DNA of 45,270 nt from Arthrobacter cavernae (GCF_017368795.1 NZ_JAFNLL010000032.1:1-45270), one strand, 5' to 3'; shown: positions 19,123 through 28,170, counted from the first letter of the stretch. Program-made: numbers and translations. Notes: generated from the letters alone by a model not told the origin.

Positions 19123-19695
19123 ATGGGAATCGAAGTTCGCCCCGCGACGGTGTTCGACGACGTGAAGACCATGGTGGGGCCCAAGCGGCCCGACGCCAAT
19201 GTGTGCTGGTGCCTGAGCTACCGCATCCCGTCCAAGCAAAACCTCGCCTTGCACGGCACGGAACGCGGAGACTTGGTCAAGCGGTTGGTGGTGCAAGACC
19301 CGCCACCGGGGGTATTGGCGTACGACGGCGACGAAGTGGTTGGGTGGGCGGCCGTCCACCCGCGTGCGGACACAAGTTTCGCGACGAACCGCAAGATCCC
19401 CCACGTGGAAGACGCCGAAGTATGGTCCGTGTGGTGCATCCGGGTACGCCCCGGGTACCGCGGCAAGGGAATCTCCCACCATCTCCTGGAAGGAGCCGTG
19501 GAGATGGCACGGAAGTACGGCGCTCCGGCCATCGAGGGCTACCCCGTGGACAACAAAGGCAGCAAAGTGGACCTCACCATGGCCTACGTGGGCACCCGCA
19601 AACTCTTTGAGAGGGCAGGGTTCACCAAGGTCGCCGACACCACCTCGGTGATCAACGGCTTCCCGCGCGTGCTGATGCGCCTGGACCTGACCTGA
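19123..19695 (+). CDS. GNAT-family N-acetyltransferase
   Basis: An acetyl-CoA-dependent acetyltransferase of 190 residues. The acetyl-CoA pyrophosphate-binding motif RVRPGYRGKGISHHLLEGAV is at about residue 107, preceded by the beta4 strand VWSVWCI. The N-terminal VGPKRPDANVCWCLSYRIP is typical of a widespread actinobacterial subgroup. ATG 19123 has AGGA at usable spacing; ATG 19114 would add three residues. No neighbour indicates the substrate. The gene is convergent with the following IclR gene, with 31 bases between their stops. Confidence 0.85.
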   Translation: MGIEVRPATVFDDVKTMVGPKRPDANVCWCLSYRIPSKQNLALHGTERGDLVKRLVVQDPPPGVLAYDGDEVVGWAAVHPRADTSFATNRKIPHVEDAEVWSVWCIRVRPGYRGKGISHHLLEGAVEMARKYGAPAIEGYPVDNKGSKVDLTMAYVGTRKLFERAGFTKVADTTSVINGFPRVLMRLDLT

Positions 19696-19726
19696 GCTGC
19701 ACAAACCCAACCGGGCACCGCCACCG

Positions 19727-20542
19727 TCAGGCCCTCTGCACCCTCGCCGTGATCTTGTGGGCTTCCTCCAGCAGCAGCTTTCCCAGGAATTCCTGGCGGT
19801 CGGCCCGGAACCTCGGCTCAATCCCGGTCAAAGACAACGCCCACGCAGGCCGCCCCTGCTGATCGAACACAGCTGCGCCCATCCCCCAGCTTCCTTCAAG
19901 GACCAGCCCCGGATTCACCGAATAGCCCGTCAGCCGGGTCTCCTCCAGATTGCGCCGGACCACGTCAGCACTATGCCCGGCAGCGAAATCGCCAGCGTGC
20001 GCCTTCCAGTCTGCCAGCAGTTCCTCCTGCTCCTCCGGGGGCAGGAACGCCATGATGGCCGTGCCCGCGGAGGCCACACCGAGCGGGAACCGCACGCCCT
20101 CGTGCAACACGAAGGACCGCACCGGGAACGAGCCCTCCTCGCGGAGCACGCACACGGTTTCGTTGCCGCGGCGGATGGAGAAGAAGGCACTCTCCCCGGT
20201 TTCCGAGGCCAGCCGGCGCAGGCTCGGCCGGGCAATGTCCTCCATGGGGAAACGCGCGGCCGCCACCGAGCCCAGCAGGAAGATCTCCGGGCCCAGCACC
20301 CACTTGCCCGTGGCTGCGTCGTGCTCCAACAGGCCTTCCGCGGCCAGCGACGTCAGCAGCCGGTGCACCGTGGGACGGGTCAGGCCCGACTCGCGCACCA
20401 GGCCCGCCAGAGACGTCCCTTCAGGCTTGCGTCCCACCAACCGCAGCAGCAGCGCCACGCGGCCCACCACTTGTGCTCCCTGCACCGGGTTCTGAACCGC
20501 GTTCTGCGTCGCCAAAACCGCCTCCTCGAATATTTCATCCAC
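19727..20542 (-). CDS. IclR-family transcriptional regulator (copy 2)
   Basis: A regulator of 271 residues from GTG 20542, preceded by GGAAGG. The helix-turn-helix reads TSLAGLVRESGLTRPTVHRLL, and the effector domain has FPLGVASAGTAIMAFL and GMGAAVFDQQGRPAWALSLTGI. It is divergent from the CoA-transferase/thiolase operon and most likely controls it, as IclR/PcaR-type regulators control 3-oxoadipate or ketoacid genes. A longer in-frame version from 20674 would run through the operator region of the divergent promoter and is unlikely. The intergenic dyads at 20538-20550 and 20647-20659 are candidate operators. Confidence 0.9.
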   Translation of the reverse strand: MDEIFEEAVLATQNAVQNPVQGAQVVGRVALLLRLVGRKPEGTSLAGLVRESGLTRPTVHRLLTSLAAEGLLEHDAATGKWVLGPEIFLLGSVAAARFPMEDIARPSLRRLASETGESAFFSIRRGNETVCVLREEGSFPVRSFVLHEGVRFPLGVASAGTAIMAFLPPEEQEELLADWKAHAGDFAAGHSADVVRRNLEETRLTGYSVNPGLVLEGSWGMGAAVFDQQGRPAWALSLTGIEPRFRADRQEFLGKLLLEEAHKITARVQRA

Positions 20543-20550
20543 ATTATGGA
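20538..20550. promoter_or_regulatory. Operator-like dyad TCCA-N5-TGGA at the IclR start
   Basis: TCCACATTATGGA covers the GTG start of the IclR gene. Its arms TCCA/TGGA are the same as in the dyad at 20647-20659. Binding here would block translation start or promoter escape of the regulator gene, a usual autoregulation layout. The match is short, so confidence is limited. Confidence 0.35.
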
Positions 20551-20646
20551 CACCTTCCAGCGTAGCGTCCACACCGTGAGTAGCCAACGCTGTCAGCCGT
20601 TGACCACCCCAAGGGAAAACCCTAGGCTCCAATACCAGCAACGAAG

Positions 20647-20659
20647 TCCACAAAGTGGA
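20647..20659. promoter_or_regulatory. Operator-like dyad TCCAC-AAA-GTGGA before the CoA-transferase operon
   Basis: A perfect 5-base inverted repeat spaced by AAA lies 35 bases upstream of the first CoA-transferase gene, in the divergent region with the IclR regulator. Its size and position suit an IclR-type operator. Confidence 0.45.
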
Positions 20660-20694
20660 TACATGCGCGTACAAGGCTCAAAGAGGAGTTCCGA

Positions 20695-21423
20695 ATGTCG
20701 AAGATGCAAACAGACCCAGCCACAGCGCTGCGGGACGTGATGGCGGACGGCATGACGCTCGCCGTCGGGGGCTTCGGCCTCAGCGGGATCCCCGCTGACT
20801 TGATCGACGCCGTCCGCGACTCCGGCGTCCGGGACCTCACCATCGTCTCGAACAACATGGGAGTCGACGGCAAGGGCCTGGGCGTGCTCATCGAAGCCGG
20901 CCAGGTGCGCAAGGTCATCGCGTCCTACGTCGGCGAGAACAAGCTCTTCGCCGAGCAGTACCTCTCCGGCCGGCTCGAAGTCGAGTTCACGCCGCAGGGC
21001 ACCCTCGCCGAGCGCCTTCGCGCCGGCGGTGCCGGCATCCCCGCGTTCTACACGCGGACCGGCGTCGGGACCCTGGTCGCGGAAGGCAAGCCACTGGAAG
21101 TGTTCGACGGCGTGACGTACGTCCGCGAGCGCGCCATCCTGGCCGACGTCGCGCTCGTCCACGCGCACACCGCGGACACGGACGGCAACCTGATCTACCG
21201 CTACACCGCCCGCAACTTCAACCCAGTGGTGGCGACGGCGGGTGCGGTGACCATCGCCGAGGCCGAGGTCATTGTGCAGCCGGGCGAGCTGGATCCCAAC
21301 CACATCGTCACCCCGGGCGTCTACGTCCAGCGGCTCGTCCAGGCGAGCCGCCGCGTCAAGGACATCGAGCAGCGCACCGTCCGGCCTCGCACTGAAGCAC
21401 TCGCCGCCGTCGGCGCCTCATGA
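20695..21423 (+). CDS. 3-oxoacid CoA-transferase, subunit A
   Basis: Subunit A of a family I CoA-transferase, which moves CoA from succinyl-CoA to acetoacetate, 3-oxoadipate or a similar acid. It has 242 residues, with [18 protein letters not shown] near the N-terminus, then [15 protein letters not shown] and a late [17 protein letters not shown] 20695 is preceded by AGAGGAG. Subunit B follows after 16 bases and a thiolase overlaps that, so the three genes form one ketoacid-degrading unit under the divergent IclR protein. The thiolase is not PcaF-like, so the natural substrate (3-oxoadipate versus acetoacetate or a branched 3-oxoacid) is open. Confidence 0.92.
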   Translation: MSKMQTDPATALRDVMADGMTLAVGGFGLSGIPADLIDAVRDSGVRDLTIVSNNMGVDGKGLGVLIEAGQVRKVIASYVGENKLFAEQYLSGRLEVEFTPQGTLAERLRAGGAGIPAFYTRTGVGTLVAEGKPLEVFDGVTYVRERAILADVALVHAHTADTDGNLIYRYTARNFNPVVATAGAVTIAEAEVIVQPGELDPNHIVTPGVYVQRLVQASRRVKDIEQRTVRPRTEALAAVGAS

Positions 21424-21439
21424 AACTAGGAGATTAACC

Positions 21440-22156
21440 ATGGCATGGACCCGCGACGAAATGGCCGCCATCGCGGCTGAAGAGCTGAACGACGGCGACT
21501 ACGTCAACCTCGGCATCGGCATCCCCACGCTGGTGGCCAACAACCTCCCGCGCGGCGTGCGCGTTGTGCTGCAGAGCGAGAACGGGCTGCTGGGCATGGG
21601 CCCGTTCCCCTACGAGGGCGAGGAAGACGCCGACCTCATCAACGCTGGCAAGCAGACCGTCACTATCACCCCCGGCGGCAGCATCTTCGACTCCGCCACC
21701 TCGTTCGGCATGATCCGCGGCGGCCACGTGAAGGTGGCCATCCTAGGCGCCATGCAGGTGTCCGGCAGCGGCGACCTCGCCAACTGGACCATCCCCGGCA
21801 AGATGGTCAAGGGCATGGGCGGCGCGATGGACCTGGTGGCCGGGACACCGCGCGTGGTGGTCCTGACCGAGCACGTGGCCAAGGACGGCGCAGCGAAGAT
21901 CGTCCGCGAATGCACGCTCCCCCTGACCGGGCTGGGCTGCGTGAACCGGATCATCAGCGACCTCGCGGTCTTCGACATCGTGCCGGACGTGGAGGACGCC
22001 GACGACGGCGGGCGGCAACTGCTGCTGACCCGCCTCGCGCCGGGCGTCACCGTGGCGGAGATCCGCAGCAAGACCGAGGCGGAGTTTGCCGTCGCACTCG
22101 ACGCTCACGAATCACACAGCCCGGAATCACACACTTTTGAAGGAGCAAACGCATGA
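21440..22156 (+). CDS. 3-oxoacid CoA-transferase, subunit B
   Basis: Subunit B of the same CoA-transferase, 238 residues from ATG 21440 (AGGAG upstream). The catalytic glutamate that forms the CoA thioester is Glu47 in [12 protein letters not shown]. Other landmarks are [16 protein letters not shown] and [19 protein letters not shown]. The in-frame extension back into the subunit A gene has no ribosome binding site. The stop overlaps the next ATG by 4 bases. It works as a heteromer with subunit A in the cytoplasm. Confidence 0.93.
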   Translation: MAWTRDEMAAIAAEELNDGDYVNLGIGIPTLVANNLPRGVRVVLQSENGLLGMGPFPYEGEEDADLINAGKQTVTITPGGSIFDSATSFGMIRGGHVKVAILGAMQVSGSGDLANWTIPGKMVKGMGGAMDLVAGTPRVVVLTEHVAKDGAAKIVRECTLPLTGLGCVNRIISDLAVFDIVPDVEDADDGGRQLLLTRLAPGVTVAEIRSKTEAEFAVALDAHESHSPESHTFEGANA

Positions 22157-23355
22157 GCCTGCAGGACAAATTCGGCAAAGACATCCTGCTCACGGGATGG
22201 GGCCACAGCAAGTTCGGCAAGCTGACGGACGAGACCCTGGAGTCCCTCATCGTGCAGGTGTCCGGCGAGGCCATCCGGAACTCCGGACTTGAGCCGAGGG
22301 ACATCGACGAGATCTACCTCGGCCAGTTCAACTCGGGCATGCAGCCCCTGGGCTTCACGTCCTCGCTCGCCCTCCAGCTGTCCGGGGAGCTGGCCAACGT
22401 CCCCGCGACGCGGGCGGAGAATGCCTGCGCCTCAGGTTCCGCGGCGTTCCAGCAGGGCGTGAAGGCCGTGCTGGCCGGCACTGCCCGCAACGTGCTGGTG
22501 ATCGGCGCCGAGAAGATGACCGACGCCGGGGCCGGCATGGTGGGGGCCGCCCTGCTTGGTGCCTCGTACGAGATGGCTGGGAAGGCTTCCAGCACCGGCT
22601 TCACCGGCCTGTTCGCCGAGGTGGCCAAGCACTACGAGAAGCGCTACGGTGCGGGTATCCTCGGCGCCAGCCTGGGCGACGTCCTCGGTTCCATTGCAGC
22701 CAAGAACCACCGCAACGGCATGGACAACCCCTATGCCCAGATGCACCGGGATTTCGGCGAGGAGTTCTGCCGGACCATCTCGGAAAAGAACCCCGTGGTC
22801 GCCGAGCCGCTGCGCCGCACGGACTGTTCGCCCGTGTCCGACGGTGCTGCCGCCGTCGTGATTTCAACGTCGGCCACCGGCGGCGCCACCGCGCCCGTGC
22901 GCCTGGCCGGTTTCGGGCACGCGAACGACTTCTTCCCCGCCGAGCGGCGCGACCCCACCGAGTTCGCCGCCACCCGGGCCTCCTGGGAGCGGGCACTGGG
23001 GATGGCCGGCGTCGGGATTGAGGACCTGAACTTCGCCGAGGTGCACGACTGCTTCACCATCGCCGAGTTGCTCATGTACGAGGCCATGGGCCTGACGCCG
23101 CGCGGCGAGGGCTCGCGCGCGGTCCAGGAAGGCTGGGTCTACAAGGACGGGAAGCTGCCCATCAACGTCTCGGGCGGGCTCAAGGCCAAGGGCCACCCCG
23201 TCGGCGCCACCGGCGTGTCGCAGCATGTCATCGCGGCCATGCAACTCACCGGCACCGCGGGAGCCATGCAGCTGCCCAACGCCCGGCGCGGCGCCGTCCA
23301 GAACATGGGCGGCGTGGGCATCGCCAACTACGTGAGCGTGCTGGAGGCCGTGTAG
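22153..23355 (+). CDS. Thiolase (acetyl-CoA acetyltransferase, SCP-x-like group)
   Basis: A 400-residue thiolase that would cleave the 3-oxoacyl-CoA made by the transferase. Cys92 in [10 protein letters not shown] is the acyl-accepting nucleophile. The second half carries [11 protein letters not shown] and the C-terminal [14 protein letters not shown] with the catalytic histidine. The HDCF motif and overall spacing place it with SCP-x/archaeal-type thiolases rather than classical PcaF or PhbA, which have a second catalytic cysteine near the C-terminus. It is coupled to subunit B by an ATGA overlap. Biosynthetic use is possible but less likely given the IclR/CoA-transferase context. Confidence 0.9.
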   Translation: MSLQDKFGKDILLTGWGHSKFGKLTDETLESLIVQVSGEAIRNSGLEPRDIDEIYLGQFNSGMQPLGFTSSLALQLSGELANVPATRAENACASGSAAFQQGVKAVLAGTARNVLVIGAEKMTDAGAGMVGAALLGASYEMAGKASSTGFTGLFAEVAKHYEKRYGAGILGASLGDVLGSIAAKNHRNGMDNPYAQMHRDFGEEFCRTISEKNPVVAEPLRRTDCSPVSDGAAAVVISTSATGGATAPVRLAGFGHANDFFPAERRDPTEFAATRASWERALGMAGVGIEDLNFAEVHDCFTIAELLMYEAMGLTPRGEGSRAVQEGWVYKDGKLPINVSGGLKAKGHPVGATGVSQHVIAAMQLTGTAGAMQLPNARRGAVQNMGGVGIANYVSVLEAV

Positions 23356-23381
23356 GGCTGACCTCAGGCAAGGTGCCTGCA

Positions 23382-23460
23382 CCGCCGTCGTGGGCTGTTT
23401 TGAGGCTGGTTTCCGCCGGAACAGGCCACAACGCGGGCGTGTCCGCGCCAATGTGCCCCG
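23382..23460. repeat. 79-bp intergenic repeat, copy 1
   Basis: The segment from CCGCCGTCGTGGG to GTGTCCGCGCCAATGTGCC closely matches 28171-28249 in length and in both ends; the middle is diverged. It lies between the thiolase stop and the convergent ankyrin lipoprotein gene. The copies contain no coding frame of note, and the family is probably dispersed in the genome. Confidence 0.65.
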
Positions 23461-23487
23461 CGACGGTCAGGACGCGCAGGCCAGAAG

Positions 23488-24204
23488 CTAGCGCGCCCGG
23501 ATCAGCGCCGCAATCTCGGCAAACCCGAGCCGCTCCGCGTTCTGCAGGGCGGTGCGGCCCTGGGGATCGCGGATGTCGGGGTCGGCACCGACATCCAGGA
23601 GCTGCCGGACCACGTCCTGCTGCCTGGGCCCGCCGTTGTTGAGCAGGATGGCCTCCTGCATGGCGGTCCAGCCGAGGTTGTTGACGTGGTCCACCGGCAC
23701 ACCGGCCGCGATCAGGATCCGCACGGTGTCCACGTACCCGTGTTCGCTCGCGGGAATGAGCGCGGTACCGCCGTAGCGGTTGATGCTGCGGACATCCGCC
23801 CCCGCGGCCAGCGTCAACTCCAGGACCTCGTTGAAGCCTTCGGCGCCGGCATACAGGAACGCGGAGTCCTGGATGGCGTCCTTCGCGTTGACGTTGCCGC
23901 CGGCCTCGATCAGCTCCTTGACCCGGGCCGGATCGTTGGCTTTCGCGGCCAGAATGAGCTGCCGGTCTGTTTCCATCTGGGCTTCCTTGCTGAGGCTCGG
24001 TTTTACGGTCACGGGTGCAGACGCCGACGGCGGCGCGGAGGCCGTGGCGGACGGCACCGGCCCCGAGGTGGCCGGCGTCGAGGTGCTCGCCTGGGGTGAA
24101 GGCTGAGCCGGCCCGGGCACGCAGCCGGTCAGCAGCCCGGCGGCTGCCGCCCCGGCCACAATGGCCAAAGTGCGGCGCAGGGCTGCTTTCCTGAACGTGC
24201 GCAT
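23488..24204 (-). CDS. Ankyrin-repeat lipoprotein
   Basis: A 238-residue exported lipoprotein. A signal peptide with lipobox LLTGC (Cys about residue 27) is followed by a Ser/Thr/Pro/Ala-rich linker. Then come about four ankyrin repeats: RQLILAAKANDPARVKELIE, DSAFLYAGAEGFNEVLELTL, TALIPASEHGYVDTVRILIA and a last one ending in NAERLGFAEIAALIR. ATG 24204 was chosen because it yields this signal peptide; longer frames run into the upstream gene. It follows the HbpS-family gene by only 10 bases and is probably co-transcribed. It may act as a protein-binding partner at the cell surface for the two HbpS-like proteins; the sequence does not prove this. Confidence 0.88.
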   Translation of the reverse strand: MRTFRKAALRRTLAIVAGAAAAGLLTGCVPGPAQPSPQASTSTPATSGPVPSATASAPPSASAPVTVKPSLSKEAQMETDRQLILAAKANDPARVKELIEAGGNVNAKDAIQDSAFLYAGAEGFNEVLELTLAAGADVRSINRYGGTALIPASEHGYVDTVRILIAAGVPVDHVNNLGWTAMQEAILLNNGGPRQQDVVRQLLDVGADPDIRDPQGRTALQNAERLGFAEIAALIRAR

Positions 24205-24214
24205 GGACTCGAGG

Positions 24215-24790
24215 CTACTTGGCCGCGCCGGCGATTGCTTCGGCACCGGCCGTGGCGCAGGCCTCGTCCAGCATGCCGTCCGGGGCACCGCCCACGCCGA
24301 TGCCTGCCACGGACACACCGTTGACCTTCAGCGGCACGCCGCCGGGCAGGAAGAGGGTGCCCGGGAGGTCGGCGATGGAGGGCTTGCCGTTGCCGCTGAT
24401 GCGGCCCGCGAGCTCGCTGGTGGGGGCGCCGAACGCGGCTGCCGTGTAGGCCTTCTGCTTGGCGGCCTCGATGGTGTGCTCGGCGGCGTTGTCGCCGCGC
24501 AGGAGGGCCTGGACGGTGCCGAAGCGGTCCACCAGTGCCACGGTCACGAACGGCAGCTTGTCTGCCTGGCACTTGGCCAGGGCGGCCTTGACGGCATCCG
24601 CGGAAGCACCAACGCTGATGCGGTTCTGGGAAACGACGGTCTCCGGATTTGCCGCAACGTCGACGGCGGGAACCGCTGCAGGCGCCGACTGCTGCGGGAC
24701 GGTTACCGCATTGGCGACGGCGGTGATGCCACCAGTGAGCACAAGGGCGCCTACAGCGGCGGAGGCAAACATCTTGCTGGACTTCTTCAC
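24215..24790 (-). CDS. Secreted HbpS/GlcG-family heme-binding-type protein
   Basis: A 191-residue exported protein. GTG 24790, directly behind AGAGGAG, opens a Sec signal peptide ending in VANA. The mature part is a GlcG/HbpS domain: VSQNRISVGASADAVKAALA, VTVALVDRFGTVQALLRGD, AYTAAAFGAPTSELAGRI, LPGGVPLKVNGVSVAGIGVG. In Streptomyces, HbpS is an extracellular heme-sensing octamer that modulates the SenS kinase under redox stress. Here a SenS/SenR-like pair is encoded divergently just beyond a second HbpS-like gene. Heme binding itself is inferred from family membership; no specific ligand residue was checked. Confidence 0.87.
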   Translation of the reverse strand: MKKSSKMFASAAVGALVLTGGITAVANAVTVPQQSAPAAVPAVDVAANPETVVSQNRISVGASADAVKAALAKCQADKLPFVTVALVDRFGTVQALLRGDNAAEHTIEAAKQKAYTAAAFGAPTSELAGRISGNGKPSIADLPGTLFLPGGVPLKVNGVSVAGIGVGGAPDGMLDEACATAGAEAIAGAAK

Positions 24791-24943
24791 GGTTTCTCCT
24801 CTGATGGGTACTTCATTGAACGTACTCATCCATGCTCCACCAGCCTGATCGTGCCGCACATCGGGCATCGAGCCACACCGACGTCCTCCCATCCGATGGC
24901 TCCGTCAGCCAAAAGTATGAGACACCGGCGTGGTCGATGATGC

Positions 24944-25513
24944 TTAGCTGTTGGCTCCGGCGATCGCTTCGGCACCTGCCGTGGCGCAGGCCTCGTCCAC
25001 CTTGCCGTCCGGGGCACCGCCGACGCCGATCCCCGCAATGGACACGCCGTCGACCTTGAGGGGAACCCCGCCGGCCAGGAAGATAGTGCCGGGGAGGTCA
25101 GCGATGCTGGGGCCCTGGCCGGTGATCCGGCCAGCAAGCTCGCTGGTGGGCGCACCGAAGGCGGCAGCCGTGTACGCCTTCCGCTTGGCGGTCTCGATGG
25201 TGTGCTCGGCGGCATTGTCGCCGCGCAGGATTGCCTGAACCGTGCCGAACCGGTCGACCAATGCCACCGTGACGAACGGAACCTTGTCCTCCACGCACTT
25301 GGCGATGGCTGCCTGGACGGCCTTCGCCGAGGCGCTGACGCTGATGCGGTTCTGCGACACAACGGTTTCGGGGGTCTTGGTGATGTCCACGGCCGGAGCG
25401 GCAGCCGCCGGGGACGTGTTCTGGGTGGCGTTTGGCGTGTTGGTGCATGCGGCGAGGCCGCCGGTGAGCACCAAGGCGCTGGCGACGGCAATGAACTTGC
25501 TGGTCTTGTTCAC
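24944..25513 (-). CDS. HbpS/GlcG-family lipoprotein
   Basis: A paralogue of the neighbouring protein, 189 residues from GTG 25513 (GAGGAG upstream). It differs in having a lipobox, LTGGLAAC, so it is anchored to the membrane outer face, whereas the first copy appears released. The domain is nearly collinear: VSQNRISVSASAKAVQAAIA, FVTVALVDRFGTVQAILRGD, AGGVPLKVDGVSIAGIGVG. The two genes are in tandem, separated by about 150 bases, and both have GTG starts with the same leader pattern (GAGGAGAAACC), which suggests a recent duplication. It is the nearest gene to the divergent sensor kinase, so an anchored sensor accessory is a reasonable proposal. Confidence 0.87.
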   Translation of the reverse strand: MNKTSKFIAVASALVLTGGLAACTNTPNATQNTSPAAAAPAVDITKTPETVVSQNRISVSASAKAVQAAIAKCVEDKVPFVTVALVDRFGTVQAILRGDNAAEHTIETAKRKAYTAAAFGAPTSELAGRITGQGPSIADLPGTIFLAGGVPLKVDGVSIAGIGVGGAPDGKVDEACATAGAEAIAGANS

Positions 25514-25691
25514 GGGTTTCTCCTCATTCGGATACTGCACCTGTGGTTCTGCAGTGGTGGTACTCCTAAATAGTGCTACTGCCCTCCCCTCCCGTACATA
25601 GGCCAAGCGCTCGCATGTGGGTTCCGCTTTCCGCGGGCTCAGGGGCAATTACCATGGTCTATACCGCCACACCAGCCCGGACAGGACCCTC

Positions 25692-26882
25692 ATGCCAGCC
25701 CCGTTCCCCAATCCGCGCCCCGAGCTCGGCCGGATCGACGCCGTCGTGCACGTGAGCTTTGCGGTGCTCATGGTGGCTTCGGGCGTCCGCTACGTCATGC
25801 GGCACTCCCCCGCGGACAACCTCTGGACCGTGGCCCTGGCCGCGGCCGTCTGTGCCCTCTATGCCATCACAGCCGTGCTGGCGCAGCGCCGCCAGCCGTG
25901 GATGCCGTGGATGTTCGCGCTCGTGGCCGCGTGGGCCGCCCTGGTCATTGCCGCGCCGAGTTTCGCTTGGTGTTCCTTCGCGCTCTTCTTCCTCTCCCGC
26001 ACGGCATTCCGCGGCTGGGTGGCCTACCTGACAGGGGGCGCGACGGCGGCGGCCACCGCCGTCGGGCTCTTCCGCCTGAGTGGCGGCAGCGACGTCGCGA
26101 TGCTGCTCGGCCCGCTGGCCGCGGGCATCCTGCTGACCCTGATCTACGACAAGATCGAGCGCGATGCCGCCCTGCAGCGCCGGCTGGTGGACGAGGTCAC
26201 GGAGGCCCAGGACCGGCTCGCGGCGAGCGAACGGGCCGCCGGGGTGGCCGCCGAACGCGAGCGCGTGTCCCGCGAAATCCACGACACCGTGACCCAGGGC
26301 CTGGCCAGCAGCCTGCTCCTGCTCGAGGCCGCTCAGCGCTCCTGGCCGGATGCCGGAGCGAAGGACGAGGTCCAGAAGGCCGGCAGCCTGCTGCGCCGGA
26401 ACCTCGCCGACACCCGCAGCCTGGTCCACGAGCTCTCCGCCCCGGGCCTGGAAACGGGCCCCCTCCCCGAGGCCCTGGAACAGGCCGCCCGCCAATACCT
26501 TGACGGCATCCGGCTGCAAGTCACTGGCGATCCCCGCCCCGTCCCCGGCGAGGTGCGGCATGCCCTGCTGCGCGTGACCCAGAGCGCGGCGGCGAACATC
26601 AGGCTCCATGCCGGGGCGCAGAACGCAAGCCTCACCCTCGGCTACCTGCCGGACGCCGTGACCCTGGACGTGTTCGACGACGGCCGCGGCTTTGATCCCG
26701 CAGCGGTGCCGGCCCCCTCGGAACAGGGCGGATACGGGCTGCGGGCGATGCGGCAGCGCGTCGAGCAGCTGGGCGGGGTGTTTTCGGTGGAAAGTTCCCC
26801 CGGCGAGGGCACCATCATCGCCGCGCAGCTGCCGCTGCCACCGGCCGACCTTCCGGAAGCCACGTCCCAGGAGACCCCATGA
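25692..26882 (+). CDS. NarL-type sensor histidine kinase (SenS-like context)
   Basis: A membrane kinase of 396 residues from ATG 25692. The N-terminal ~150 residues hold about five hydrophobic segments (for example VVHVSFAVLMVASGVRYVM and WTVALAAAVCALYAITAVLA). A coiled linker leads to the HisKA_3 dimerisation helix with the phospho-accepting His in SREIHDTVTQGLASSLLLLE. The ATPase part shows ANIRLHAGA, DDGRGFDP and GGYGLRAMRQRVEQLGG. It is coupled to the response regulator by a 4-base overlap. It is divergent from two HbpS-like genes, the arrangement of the Streptomyces hbpS-senS-senR redox/heme system, so a signal from the HbpS proteins is the best hypothesis. Confidence 0.9.
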   Translation: MPAPFPNPRPELGRIDAVVHVSFAVLMVASGVRYVMRHSPADNLWTVALAAAVCALYAITAVLAQRRQPWMPWMFALVAAWAALVIAAPSFAWCSFALFFLSRTAFRGWVAYLTGGATAAATAVGLFRLSGGSDVAMLLGPLAAGILLTLIYDKIERDAALQRRLVDEVTEAQDRLAASERAAGVAAERERVSREIHDTVTQGLASSLLLLEAAQRSWPDAGAKDEVQKAGSLLRRNLADTRSLVHELSAPGLETGPLPEALEQAARQYLDGIRLQVTGDPRPVPGEVRHALLRVTQSAAANIRLHAGAQNASLTLGYLPDAVTLDVFDDGRGFDPAAVPAPSEQGGYGLRAMRQRVEQLGGVFSVESSPGEGTIIAAQLPLPPADLPEATSQETP

Positions 26883-27505
26883 CCCCCATCTCCGTCCTCC
26901 TCGTCGACGACCACACCGTGGTCCGCAGCGGACTCAAGGCGCTACTGGGCACCCAGCCGGACATCGCCGTCGTCGGCGAAGCTGCTTCCGGCGAGGCCGC
27001 GCTGGAGGCGGCGGAAGAGCACTCGCCCGACGTGGTGCTGATGGACCTCGCCATGGGGCCCGGCATGGACGGGATCGAGGCCATCAAACGGCTGCGGCAG
27101 CGCAACGGCAGGCAGGCGGTGATCGTCTTCACCACCTACGATTCCGACGCCGACATCGTGCGCGCCGTCGACGCCGGGGCCATGGGCTACCTGCTCAAGG
27201 ACGCCGCCCCGGAGGAGATCTTCGCGGCCGTCCGGGGCGCCGTCCAGGGCAAGAGCGTCATGAGCGCCCCCGTGGCCAGCCGGCTGTTCCAGCAGCTGCG
27301 CAATCCGGACGAGGTCCTCACCCCGCGCGAGGCCGAACTCCTCAGCCTGCTCACGCAGGGCCTGAGCAACCGCGAACTCGGCAAGCAGCTCTTCATCTCC
27401 GAGGCGACGGTCAAGACGCACCTGGCGCACATCTACGCCAAGCTCGGCGTCGAAACCCGCGCCGCGGCGATTGCCACCGCCATCCGCCGCGAGGGCATGC
27501 GCTAG
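26879..27505 (+). CDS. NarL/LuxR-family response regulator (SenR-like context)
   Basis: A 208-residue response regulator. The receiver domain has the acidic pair in LLVDDHTVVRSGLKALLG, the phospho-acceptor Asp in VVLMDLAMGPGMDG and the conserved Lys in LLKDAAPEEI. The C-terminal LuxR helix-turn-helix reads LTPREAELLSLLTQGLSNRE followed by LFISEATVKTHLAHIYAKLG. It starts within the kinase stop (ATGA). It would bind promoters of oxidative-stress or heme-handling genes if the SenSR analogy holds; its own targets are unknown, but the divergent hbpS promoter is the first to test. Confidence 0.93.
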   Translation: MTPISVLLVDDHTVVRSGLKALLGTQPDIAVVGEAASGEAALEAAEEHSPDVVLMDLAMGPGMDGIEAIKRLRQRNGRQAVIVFTTYDSDADIVRAVDAGAMGYLLKDAAPEEIFAAVRGAVQGKSVMSAPVASRLFQQLRNPDEVLTPREAELLSLLTQGLSNRELGKQLFISEATVKTHLAHIYAKLGVETRAAAIATAIRREGMR

Positions 27506-27553
27506 CAAGGAAATTCCCTGTTGCACCGGACCGCTTTCCCTTAAGATGGAAGC

Positions 27554-28120
27554 ATGTCCGGCACCTCAGGACGCAAGCCTTTTAAGCATTCCGGAACGGC
27601 GCTGCTGTTCCGGGGAGTCCTCGCCATTGCCTTGGGCCTGCTGGTTGCTTCCTTGCCGGTGGCCACGGTCTTTGGCTTGGTGTACGTGTTCGGCATCTAC
27701 GCCATCACCGATGGGCTCACCGACATGGCGCATTACTTCTACGATCCTTCGCGCCACTCCCGCTGGAGCATGGCCGGGGGCTCGGTCTCCGTCGCGGCCG
27801 GCCTCGTGGCCGTTTCGTGGCCTGGCATCACCGCCGTGGCACTGACCTTCCTCGTAGGAAGCTGGGCCCTGGTCCTGGGAGTCTCGCAGATCATGCTGGC
27901 CGTGGAGGCCAGAGGCGAAGCCGAAGCCTGGGGGACCCTGTTGCTGACGGGGCTGGTCACGGCACTGTTTGGCGTTGTGTTGGTGTTCAACCCCGGCGCC
28001 GGAATCGTCAGCCTGGCCTGGCTGCTGGCGACGTTCGCCGCCGTCGCGGGTTTGCTGTTGATCGTCTCCGGCGTGAAGCTCCGCAGGCACGCCACCTCTT
28101 CCGTATTGCCGGCCCATTAG
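27554..28120 (+). CDS. HdeD-like (DUF308) membrane protein
   Basis: A 188-residue integral membrane protein with about six hydrophobic segments: LLFRGVLAIALGLLVASLPV, a long VYVFGIYAITDGLTDMAHYF, AVALTFLVGSWALVLGVSQI, and a last one around LLATFAAVAGLLLIVSGVKL. The repeated pattern of paired helices, each with a conserved glycine-rich turn, is that of HdeD/DUF308 acid-stress proteins. ATG 27554 follows GATGGAAG. It may sit downstream of the SenR-like gene's transcript (48-base gap) but could have its own promoter. Confidence 0.85.
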   Translation: MSGTSGRKPFKHSGTALLFRGVLAIALGLLVASLPVATVFGLVYVFGIYAITDGLTDMAHYFYDPSRHSRWSMAGGSVSVAAGLVAVSWPGITAVALTFLVGSWALVLGVSQIMLAVEARGEAEAWGTLLLTGLVTALFGVVLVFNPGAGIVSLAWLLATFAAVAGLLLIVSGVKLRRHATSSVLPAH

Positions 28121-28170
28121 CTGCTCCCGCTGGCCGCAGCTGCAGTCGGGCCTCCGCCGTCGTGGGCGCC

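Noticed and set aside
20542..20674. 44-residue N-terminal extension of the second IclR protein
   Set aside because: It would be translated across the operator region and lacks a ribosome binding site; GTG 20542 has one and gives a normal family length.
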